Assembly: GCF_036711975.1 (NCBI RefSeq)
Contig: NC_091970.1
Span: 1,619,501-1,683,500, forward strand
Length of the DNA stretch: 64,000 bases
Direction: 5' to 3'
Source: Onthophagus taurus
Lineage: Eukaryota; Arthropoda; Insecta; Coleoptera; Scarabaeidae
The stretch's first letter is position 1, and every line of letters starts with the position of its first letter. The notes under the pieces were generated by a model that did not search any database, was not told the DNA's origin, and worked only from the letters and a program-made list of their open reading frames with translations. The position numbers and the translations under genes were made by a program. Below, piece after piece: positions 48,378-58,194 of this stretch.

Positions 48378-48903
48378 AAAGTTTCAGTTAAAACCGTCCC
48401 GGAAAACGTTCCCTCAGAAATTCTTGGACAGCCTGTGTGTTATGCGCAGGAGCACCATCATGCATATACCACATTACTTGCCTTGTGTTTAAAAGAACAT
48501 CATCTCAAAAATCATCTAATTTCTCTAAATGTCGCCTGTATGTATGTCCATCCAGCCTTGATGGTAAGAAAACGGGTCCAATAATTACATCGCCCACAAT
48601 GCCAGCCCAAACGTTATGAGAAAATCTCCATTGTGATTTCCAAGTTTTCTTAAATCTTGGATTTTCGTCTGCCCAACTATGTAAATTTCTCAAAGAGATG
48701 ATTCCATCTTTAGAAAAAGTGAATTTATCTGTAAAAAGTACTTTTTCTAAAAACTGATCATCAATTTGGATTTTGTGCTGCATTATTTGGCAATATGCCA
48801 AATGCGCAGACTGGCCAATTGCCCACTGCGGCTGCAATATGCATTGACATTGCCCTAATGTCAAAATCATGTCAGTTTGTTCACTAAATGTGTAACTCTC
48901 CAT
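48378..48903 (-). pseudogene. Tc1/mariner-superfamily transposase relic
   Basis: The reverse strand starts MESYTFSEQTDMILTLGQCQ, then skips most of the DNA-binding region. It continues in the catalytic domain: KVLFTDKFTFSKDGI, SWADENPRF, NVWAGIVGDVIIGPVFLP, LDGHTYRRHLEKL. A stop follows LDDF, and the frame resumes with MWYMHDGAPAHNT and FLRERFPGRF. The first catalytic Asp is in FTD and the second in HDGAPAH. The N-terminal deletion and the internal stop make it inactive. An ACAGCCTGTATAGCA word near 48995 may be an element end. Confidence 0.85.
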
Positions 48904-49329
48904 TTTGAACCCTTAAAATTAATAATAACTAACTAATAGAACTATAGATACTAATAGAGCGAACAAAAAAGTTCTGAGCAAACAAATTTTAGGGACAGCC
49001 TGTATAGCATGGTTGCCGCCGCCCGATCAAAGTCAAAATTGGTTCAATGATTTTGCTTGATATTTGTTTATCTTCTACCAAATTTCAACGCTCTACCATA
49101 AATGGTATTGAAAATATTTAGAAAAATGTGTTAAAATTTCTGAACTTGGATGGCCCATATCTTGGCCATTTGAAGACTCTTATAATAATTTTTTTTCACG
49201 AATCGTCATCATTTTTGCTCTACTATATGAGGTTAATTTTATGCCCCGAGTCACCGGAACACCCTGTATATATTTTTCATCACTATGCTATTCTTCATGA
49301 CAAAATGAGCAAGTTTTATTTGAACGTCG

Positions 49330-49735
49330 CTCCTATGATTGAACCTTGAGGTACACCACATGTACTCCCTTCTCTTCCTCCTGGAAATATTATCTTCCTT
49401 TCTGAGAGATATGATCTGACAATTCTTTTTACTCCTTTTGAGAATCCTCCCTCCTCCATCCTCCGTTATCTTCCCCCACGGTGCTGAGTTGAATGTATTT
49501 CTTATATCTAGAATTACCATTATAGAGAGATCTTTATGTGTTAAGGGAGTTTACTCCTGATCTCCACCGTCATCCTTCTGTTTATGAGCCTCTCCAATAT
49601 TTTCCCAGAACACTCAATAGGCACAATGAACCCAACCCAACCCTTCGTCCAATCATCCCTGCTTCGAAATAGGACCTTATACGGCTGGTCGAACTTGTAT
49701 TCTGTCGGTATAACGTTCGTTTTAATTTCAATCAA
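49330..49735 (-). pseudogene. Non-LTR retrotransposon reverse-transcriptase relic (R1/Jockey-like)
   Basis: Reverse-strand pieces in order: GKILERLINRRM (49.55-49.62 kb), then VILDIRNTFNSAPW (just below 49.52 kb; the first catalytic Asp block), and after a frameshift CGVPQGSIIGATF (about 49.33-49.37 kb). The block expected between the first two pieces is missing, so the relic is internally deleted as well as frameshifted. An ACACCCTGTATATA word at 49260 lies beyond its 3' side. Confidence 0.8.
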
Positions 49736-49799
49736 GTGATTTAGACATGGGTCTTTGAGGATTTCAAGAGGTTACCCTGCATCAACTTGTGCTTTATGT

Positions 49800-50065
49800 T
49801 TTCAGAAATAAGGCACTTAAAGCTGAATAATACACCATATTTAGCTTTCAAAATATTATGGGCAAAAATAATATTATGGATTGATATCAAAGGCAGAAAA
49901 ATAGTGTTATTTTCGGGAGCAAAACATCTTGAGGAGAAACAAAATATCATGTTCAGAAGCAAAATATCATGGGCAAATTTTTAGACAAAGTCTAAAATCT
50001 GTTTTGCAAAAGAGAATCTTATTTGTGGAAGTAAAGTATTATTGGCAGAAATAAAATTTTAGCTG
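49800..50065. repeat. Degenerate ~22-bp minisatellite (GCAAAATATCATGGGCA)
   Basis: Words such as CAAAATATTATGGGCAAAAA, AGAAACAAAATATCATGTTC, AGAAGCAAAATATCATGGGC and GAAGTAAAGTATTATTGGCA recur about every 21-24 bp. The module resembles those at 2690-3010 and in the 225-bp satellite. Confidence 0.6.
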
Positions 50066-50085
50066 CATGTCTTAGGAAGCATGTA

Positions 50086-51405
50086 CAGGGTGGTTCAAAT
50101 TCGATGTCCGAATAGGCTAACTTGAAAACTATAAGAGTTGGAAGAAAAGTAGCTGACATGTCATGATCTCGTTTTTCGAGAAAACCTCAAAACGCTATCG
50201 TTTTTTGGTTATCTTGCTATCATCTCGCTATCTTGGTTATTATTATAGGTGGAGTATTATAACTAAGACATTATATGGACACTTTTTTACAGAGAATTTG
50301 ATGACGTAGTCAAAAAAATTTTGTCGGTTTTAGATTTTGAGATATTATCACAATTTTCGTTTTTTTAAATGGAAACAACCACTGATTATTCGCTTAATAA
50401 ATTCGTTATTTTTTTCTGATTACAAAAATATAGGGTTTGACGGGTCTATTTCTTATTGTTTTAGAATAAAACTAAAAATAAACTTTTCTTTTAGTGTCGT
50501 CGAAGAAATTAAATTTACAGTTTCCTGTAAATTATAACTAAAAATTAAAAAAACATATTTCTGATATTTGAAACAAATATATTTGTTGAACTGTTTAATT
50601 TATAAATGTTTTACACAAAAGTTGGAATAGATTGCATTATTTCACATTTTTTATTACGATTTAATATTATTTTTAAATTACTTAATAAATTATCGATAGA
50701 TGGCGCTTTATTTTTTTAAAATTCAAATAAACAGCAACATTTGTTTGTATTCAAAAATTTTCTGAAATGTCACTTTAAAAATCCTGTTTTTAAGATCAAT
50801 TACGAAAATTTTGAAAAGTTTGACATCGTAGAATGTTACATATTGAAAAATGATTTGTTTTTAAATACCAGAAGTTATCTTCGTATTTAATTGTTAACTT
50901 TTTAGATTTTACCTACCGCCCCGTAACTTACAGGAAACTGTAAATTTAATTTCCTCGACGACACTAGATGGAAATTTTATAAAAAAAGTTTATTTTTAGC
51001 TTTATTCTAAAACAATAAGAAATAGACCCTATATTTTTGTAATCAGAAAAAAATAACGAATTTAATAAGTGGTTGTTTCCATTTAAAAAAACCAAAATTA
51101 TCATGATATCTCAAAATCTAAAACCGAAAAATTCTTTTTGACTATGTCTTGAAATTCTCTGTAAAAAAGTGTCCATATAATGTCGTAGTTATAATACTCC
51201 ACCTATAATAATAACCAAGATAATTGCACTTATTACGATATTTTCAATTTTGGCCTCTAGGGGAAAAACAAAAGACGATAGCGCTATAAGGTTTTCGGCA
51301 TTAGCAGTTTCTCGAAAAACGAGATCATGACATGTAAGCTCCTTTTTTTCTAACTCTTATAGTTTCCGAGTTAGCCTATTCGGACATCGAATTTGAACCA
51401 CCCTG
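50086..51405. mobile_element. 1.3-kb foldback element with ~430-bp inverted arms, TA-flanked
   Basis: The left end is CAGGGTGGTTCAAATTCGAT and the right end its reverse complement, ending CACCCTG; TA lies on each side (50084-50085, 51406-51407). The inverted similarity continues inward through ACATGTCATGATCTCGTTTT, TAGGTGGAGTATTATAACTA and TTTCCTGTAAATTATAAC near 50520, with its counterpart near 50935. About 400 bp of unique centre contains one AGATGGCGC word (50698). No transposase frame. It is a large non-autonomous Tc1/mariner-like or foldback element. Confidence 0.9.
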
Positions 51406-51407
51406 TA

Positions 51408-53370
51408 CATTTTAGACAGAAATGCTACTAGTTCTTAGTATATGATGAAGATCCACTTACGCAAACTTGTTGCAAAATTAAGTCAATTCAAGCTTATAAG
51501 CTTATTGAAGAGATATAACGAAAGTACTTAACGAGTACTAAATTCGATCAGAACAAACATCGATAATACAGTTATGGTAATATATTAGAACTTTTATCCA
51601 GAAAGTAATTCTGTTTTTTCCCAACAGAGTGACTCATCACAACCAACTTCACACTTAAGCCGTATAATATAATCATAACATATTTTGACAGCTGATACAG
51701 CAAGGCTTGAAATAAGAAATGTGTTATCAACAACAATATTAAACGTAAGAGATTATGACCCAAAGCACTTCGATTATAAGTTTGGTAACTTGCCCAAAAG
51801 CTTTTACAGCTTGGATGAGATACAAAAAATTAAAAGAGTCATAAAGCAGGAACTTAGTTTCAGAATCAAATAGGATATATTGCAACGAATAATTTAATCA
51901 TTTAAAAGGAAAAAAGAAGAATTTATCCAACAGGTCTAAATTAACAAAAAATCGTCGAGCGGAATTTGATTACTACCCGAAAGCAATACACAGACAAAGG
52001 ATTAATGCAGCATTCTTTCAAAGGGAATCTTTCAGCCTAATACATTTGAACCAACTTTTGGGAACATTTGCTTTCTGTTTGGTCTTCAAGCGTTAAGATT
52101 AATTCGGTTTCAATACAAGGAGTGAACTAATTTCTGCAGTAATCGTTGTTTATTGAATCAATTTTAATTACAGCGACGTTTAAGATTTATCTGCAGTTGG
52201 ACAAAGTTGCTAACTAACTATGTTACGCTAGAAACTACGTTGCGAATCTCTTCACCACAAATTAACCTAGTTTGAAATGGTGCAATATAAGTTTTAAAAA
52301 ACTATGATGCATTAATATGCATCGCACGCAATTTTTAAAATGTTGTTTTTTTGTCACGCATTAAAATTAATTTATTATGATCACGTTTCGGCCGCTTATT
52401 AAATATTTGGACGCTTTTGATCGAGATACGCTGTATTTTATAGGAAATATCGACGGGTGGTGAATCGACGATGGGAAAAATTGCTTTTTGATATTGGAAA
52501 AATCGAGCAGATATATAGTACCCATCGAACTGTGCATAAAATCAATTTTACATACGAAAATATCGCCGGAGCACAATATTGTATTTTCCCCCACGAAAAA
52601 AATTCGTACCAAGGCTAACTTAATACTCTCTCCCATCTTTCGTTTTACTTTCATTTAAGACTTCGTAATAAATTGGAGAATAAAAATGATTTTATTTCAA
52701 AAATAAATTAAGACTTTAAAATACAATGTTTGTTCTGTTTGGATGTTTACCACAGAATGTCAAAGTGTGGAATGGTTTCGTTAATTACTCGCTCAATTAT
52801 CGTACCTGCTTTAACCATTACCGCGAACTAGGGGTTGAGCTAAATTGAACGTGTTAATGGAAAGTCGCCCTCTTTACCCCATTAGCACCGCGTAACCAGA
52901 TAGTAAAAAAGTTTACGTAAATTGTTTATCGATTCTAATCAAAAATTTATGTTAAGAAATGATAATTGAAGTAGAAATTAAGGTTAAGTAGGTTTTTTAT
53001 TTAAATAAACGAGAAACAGGAACGTATTAACTTAATTGTTTATGAAAGAAACATTTTTCTCGATTAAACTTTGAAGTTTGAATTCAAAGTTAAATCGTAT
53101 TTTTATTTGCGGGCGGAAAGTGAAGAGGGCGCTTATTATTTATTTGCTGTGAACATTTCAAAGTTAATTTTACGAGGGTAATAAAATTAAAGTACCTTTA
53201 CTCAAAATTACGTCCTACTAAATTCTACCTCTGAAGAACGTTGTAATAACAATACAGTAAAACCTGGATATAACGGATCTCTAAAACTAAAACTGAACCT
53301 AACACTACCATTAGAACTAACACTAGACCCAGAAGTTTTTAATCTTTTTGAAACATCCTTTAAAATAAAG
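51408..53370. other. Unique intergenic DNA, no gene recognised
   Basis: Contains a few 60-95-codon frames without recognisable domains or supporting splice structure (around 51.7 and 52.4-52.65 kb). 52.75-52.92 kb is comparatively GC-balanced (TACCGCGAACTAGGGGTTGA, TTAGCACCGCGTAACCAG) and may be a regulatory element. Nothing more can be supported. Confidence 0.4.
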
Positions 53371-53379
53371 TTCGATTTT

Positions 53380-56310
53380 TAAATTTTTTGTAAAATTCAA
53401 GATGTCCGAAAACAAATCGTACATAAATATTGTGATAGATCATTAAAAAATATGCAAAATGAGTCCAAACTCGACATATCTAGGTGTAATAATATCGCAG
53501 ATATCAAGATTTTTATAAAAACAAGATGGCCGAAAACAAAACACTAAAAAATCGTGTCATCTATGCTTTTAAGAATGAATTTTATGATAGATATATCGTG
53601 TGATATATCAAATTAGGTTAAATTTTTCTGATCTTTACGAAAATCTTATTGTTTTTGATGTTTATGAAAAATTTAATAATTGTTGTTCTTTTAATTTAAA
53701 AAAAATGAATATTTCTTATGTTCATGCACAATCCTTTGAAGAAAATGGATCTAAACACGACGTATTTTGCTATAAAACTGTTCGAGGTATTTTGATTTTG
53801 ACAGTTTTGATTACATCCAAGATGGCCGAAAATTAATGATTCATAAATATTACTGTAGATAATTAAAAGTTATGTAAAATGAGTCCAAACTCGACATATC
53901 TAGGTGTAATAATACCGCAGATATCAAGATTTTTATAAAAACAAGATGGCCGAAAACAAAACACTAAAAAATCGTGTCATCTATGCTTTTAAGAATGAAT
54001 TTTATGATAGATATATCGTGTGATATATCAAATTAGGTTAAATTTTTCTGATCTTTACGAAAATCTTATTGTTTTTGATGTTTATGAAAAATTTAATAAA
54101 TGTTGTTCTTTTAATTTAAAAAAAATGAATATTTCTTATGTTTATGAACAATCCTTTGAAGAAAATAGATCTAAACACGACGTATTTGCTATAAAACTGT
54201 TCGAGGTATTTTGATTTTAACAGTATTGATAAAATCCAAGATGGCCGAAAATTAATGATTCGTAGATATTATTGTAGATAATTAAAAGTTATGTAAAATG
54301 AGTCCAAACTCGACATATCTAGGTGTAATAATATCGCAGATATCAAGATTTTTATAAAAACAAGATGGCCGAAAACAAAACACTAAAAAATCGTGTCATC
54401 TATGCTTTTAAGAATGAATTTTATGATAGATATATCGTGTGATATATCAAATTAGGTTAAATTTTTCCGATCTTTACGAAAATCTTATTGTTTTTGATGT
54501 TTATGAAAAATTTAATAAATGTTGTTCTTTTAATTAAAAAGAAATTGAATATATCTTATGTTTATGAACAATCCTTTGAAAAAAAGTAGATGTAAACACG
54601 ACGTATTTTCCTATAAAATTGTTCGAGGTATTTTGATTTTGACAGTTTTGATAACATCCAAGATGGCCGAAAATTAATGATTCGTAGATATTACTGTAGA
54701 TAATTAAAAGTTATGTAAAATGAGTCCAAACTCGACATATCTAGGTGTAATAATACCGCAGATATCAAGATTTTTATAAAAACAAGATGGCCGAAAACAA
54801 AACACTAAAAAATCGTGTCATTTATGCTTTTAAGAATGAATTTTATGATAGATATATCGTGTGATATATCAAATTAGGTTAAATTTTTCCGATCTTTACG
54901 AAAATCTTATTGTTTTTGATGTTTATGAAAAATTTAATAAATGTTGCTCTTTTAATTAAAAAGAAATTGAATATATCTTATGTTTATGAACAATCCTTTG
55001 AAGGAAGTGGATCTAAATACGACGTATTTTGCTATAAGACTATTCGAGGTATTTTGATTTTGACAGTTTTGATAACATCCAAGATGGCCGAAAATTAATG
55101 ATGCATAAATATTACTGTAGATAATTAAAAGTTATGTAAAATGAGTCCAAACTCGACATATCTAGGTGTAATAATACCGCAGATATCAAGATTTTTATAA
55201 AAACAAGATGGCCGAAAACAAAACACTAAAAAATCGTGTCATCTATGCTTTTAAGAATGAATTTTATGATAGATATATCGTGTGATATATCAAATTAGGT
55301 TAAATTTTTCTGATCTTTACGAAAATCTTCTTGTTTTTGATGTTTATGAAAAATTTAATAAATGTTGTTCTTTTAATTAAAACAAAAATTGAATACTTTT
55401 TATGTTCATAAATAAGGCCTTGAAGTGGATCTAAACACGATGTATTTTGCTATAAAACTATTCGAGGTATTTTGATTTTGACAGTTTTGATAACATCCAA
55501 GATGGCCGAAAATTAATGATTCGTAGATATTACTATAGATAATTAAAAGTTACGTAAAATGAGTCCAAACTCGACATATCTAGGTGTAATAATACCGCAG
55601 ATATCAAGATTTTTAAAAAAACAAGATGGCCGAAAACAAAACACTAAAAAATCGTGTCATCTATGCTTTTAAGAATGAATTTTATGATAGATATATCGTG
55701 TGATATATCAAATTAGGTTAAATTTTTCCGATCTTTACGAAAATCTTATTGTTTTTGATGTTTATGAAAAATTTAATAAATGTTGTTCTTTTAATTAAAA
55801 AGAAATTGAATATATCTTATGTTTATGAACAATCCTTTGAAAAAAAGTAGATGTAAACACGACGTATTTTCCTATAAAATTGTTCGAGGTATTTTGATTT
55901 TGACAGTTTTGATAACATCCAAGATGGCCGAAAATTAATGATGCATAAATATTACTGTAGATAATTAAAAGTTATGTAAAATGAGTCCAAACTCGACATA
56001 TCTAGGTGTAATAATACCGCAGATATCTAGATTTGTATAAAAACAAGATGGCCGAAAACAAAACACTAAAAAATCGTGTCATCTATGCTTTTACGAATGA
56101 ATTTTATGATAGATATATCGTGTGATATATCAAATTAGGTTAAATTTTTCTGATCTTTACGAAAATCTTATTGTTTTTGATGTTTATGAAAAATTTAATA
56201 AATGTTGTTCTTTTAATTAAAAAGAAATTGAATATATCTTATGTTTATGAACAATCCTTTGAAAAAAAGTAGATGTAAACACGCGACGTATTTTCCTATA
56301 AAATTGTTCG
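53380..56310. repeat. 420-bp satellite, 7 copies
   Basis: ACAAGATGGCCGAAAACAAA recurs at 53521, 53941, ~54360, 54782, 55203, 55621 and 56043 (418-422 bp apart). Each unit has a second CCAAGATGGCCGAAAATTAA and the phrase AAAATGAGTCCAAACTCGAC also found in the 533/755-bp family. Recurrent short frames (for example starting MIYQIRLNFSDLYENL) are broken at different points in different copies, so they are not treated as genes. Confidence 0.96.
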
Positions 56311-56329
56311 AGGTGTTTTGATTTTGACA
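56311..56329 (-). mobile_element. hAT-like terminal sequence
   Basis: The reverse complement reads CAGGGGTGGGCATAACGCG, like hAT termini (CAGGGGTGGCCAA type). It lies exactly where the 420-bp satellite breaks off in the middle of a unit, after TTTTGACAG. The partner end was not found. Confidence 0.4.
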
Positions 56330-57455
56330 GTCGCGTTATGCCCACCCCTGGTATATGTCCTGTCATCTTCTTACCATTGTGTAAGACATAAAATATTTTC
56401 CCCCCCTTCAAATTATTATATGTGGTTTAAGAACTGATTCGTTACTTTGTGGGTTATCATCGATATCCAAACGACATGAATCCATACCTTTGGCGTATCG
56501 TTTTGCTTGTAACGATGCTCGTTTATATATACTCCTTTCTTGTAGAACATCATTAAACTAGAAGCTTTTTCGAAATAACTCTTACCTAAAAGGAAAATCT
56601 CTCGTGCTTTTTGCGTTTTGTTCGGAGTTTAAAGAGAATTTTTGGATTATGTTGATCTCATTGAAGTTTAAATTGGTGTGGTCTAATATAAACACATATA
56701 CTGGCAAAATCAGCAATCTTTGCCGATAGATTAAGAGTTACTGAAAGTAGTGTAATAACACGAAATGATTTAAATTTTAATATGATATTTTAAACGATCT
56801 TTAAAAGGTACAGATGTCTATAATTAGCTCGAGGCGCGTTTAATTCTTAAAGTTTTAATCATCTTTCCCAAGTTTTACGTCAAAGTGGCTTATTATTTTA
56901 ATTTAATTTTTTTTGTAATTTTTTGTAACAAAAAAGAAGTGCTTAAAGATAATACTTATAGATAGAGTTATTATCGTGAATGTTATTATTATCAATATCC
57001 TATTATCTTTGCGTCGATGGCGATTCCGTCAATTCCCAACGTCAAAATCGATCAACGTAATGGAAACCGGGTCGGTTAATTAATCATATTCGGTCTGGGC
57101 ATTATAATATAACTGTAGTACGGTACGGTGGGCAGGTTGTAAACACGGAGGTCTACAATAATCGCCTCACAACCCCCTTTTAGTAAAAGGGAGATTATAA
57201 ACATTGATGTTGACGGTGACAATAGCAAACGGAAGCTTTCATTATTTCCTTTTGTTTAATCGAATAGCATAATCAAACAAAGTAATTATGATAAATTGAA
57301 TTGAAATATAAAAGCTGTTTAAAGCTAAAATTAAGTTGAATTTTATAAAATTGGTTTTGGTACTTAAAATAAAGTAAAGTTTTTTTTAATACAAATGCAT
57401 TACTTACAAGCCAAGGCAGTAGTTCAAGGTTTTCAATAATAACATATTATCTGTA
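56330..57455. other. Unique intergenic DNA, possible regulatory patch
   Basis: No ORF. 57000-57190 is GC-richer and CpG-containing (GCGTCGATGGCGATTCCGTC, GTACGGTACGGTGGGCAGG, GAGGTCTACAATAATCGCCT) and may be a conserved or regulatory element. Function unknown. Confidence 0.35.
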
Positions 57456-57572
57456 CAGGGTGGTTCAAATTCGATGTCCAAATAGGCTATCTCGGAAACT
57501 ATAAGAGTTAAAAAAAAAGTAGCTTACATGTCATGATCTCGTTTTTCGAGAAACTGTTAATGCCGAAAACCA
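57456..57572 (+). mobile_element. Single-ended copy of the 50086-51405 foldback element
   Basis: CAGGGTGGTTCAAATTCGAT then AACTATAAGAGTTAAAAA and CATGTCATGATCTCGTTTTT, up to CTGTTAATGCCGAAAACC. It matches the outer ~115 bp of the foldback element and then stops; no second end is nearby. Confidence 0.85.
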
Positions 57573-57599
57573 AAGTCCGTTGAGTATTGGTTATAAGGT

Positions 57600-57799
57600 T
57601 AACCAAGTCGAACAAATTGACGTTGACGGGGATTTGTGACTCTTTGAAGGATTATTTTTGTGGCTCTCGATAAATGTATGTATGTACATTCTGTAACAAA
57701 AATTTTTGTAATACTGTTTTTGCATATCTTTTTCATATATACGTATTTAATTGCGGCTCGCGAAAAATGGCTCGAACGATCAAAGAGCTTGGCCACCCC
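57600..57799 (-). mobile_element. hAT element end fragment
   Basis: On the reverse strand from 57799: CAGGGGTGGCCAAGCTCTTT, then ATCGTTCGAGCCATTTTTCG and CGAGCCGCAATTAAATACG. The CAGGGGTGGCCAA terminus with a CGAGCCGC subterminal word is typical of hAT transposons. No transposase is present and the other end is not identified. Short ORFs over it are artefacts. Confidence 0.6.
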
Positions 57800-58194
57800 T
57801 GGTATATATCTTGGTATATAAGTATCAATTTTATAAAAAAACATTTTATACAAAAGCTGTTTAATATTTTATTTGCCATAATAAGACAGCATTCAATTGT
57901 TTTTATTTCAGAAAACAAATGAGCAACGAATAACACATGTTTTCTCTTTACGATTATGTAAAATTTTAGTACTCTTATATCAAAACATTTTTGAAAAAAA
58001 TTTAAAAATTGTTTATTAAGAAAATTTAACTAATAACATTAATCTAGATATCCGAGATCGTCAAGTACCTCGAATTCCGAACACTAAATATACAATTAGA
58101 AATATTCGAGTTTAGCCGTTTTTAGAGACGTGCGGCTAAACCCGAAACTTTTAGTTAGTTCTAGTTTTAGTGCAATAAAAATATACAACATAAT
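57800..58194. other. Spacer, no gene
   Basis: AT-rich unique DNA. A GCCGTTTTTAGAGACGTGCG stretch is the only GC-richer part. Nothing recognised. Confidence 0.4.

Noticed and set aside
52367-52654. 95-codon reverse ORF
   Set aside because: No signal peptide, domain or splice context was found, and its composition follows the local AT-rich background.
53600-55098. Repeated 62-78-codon ORFs (MIYQIRLNF... and related)
   Set aside because: They are part of the 420-bp satellite, start and stop differently in each unit and lack conserved reading-frame constraint.
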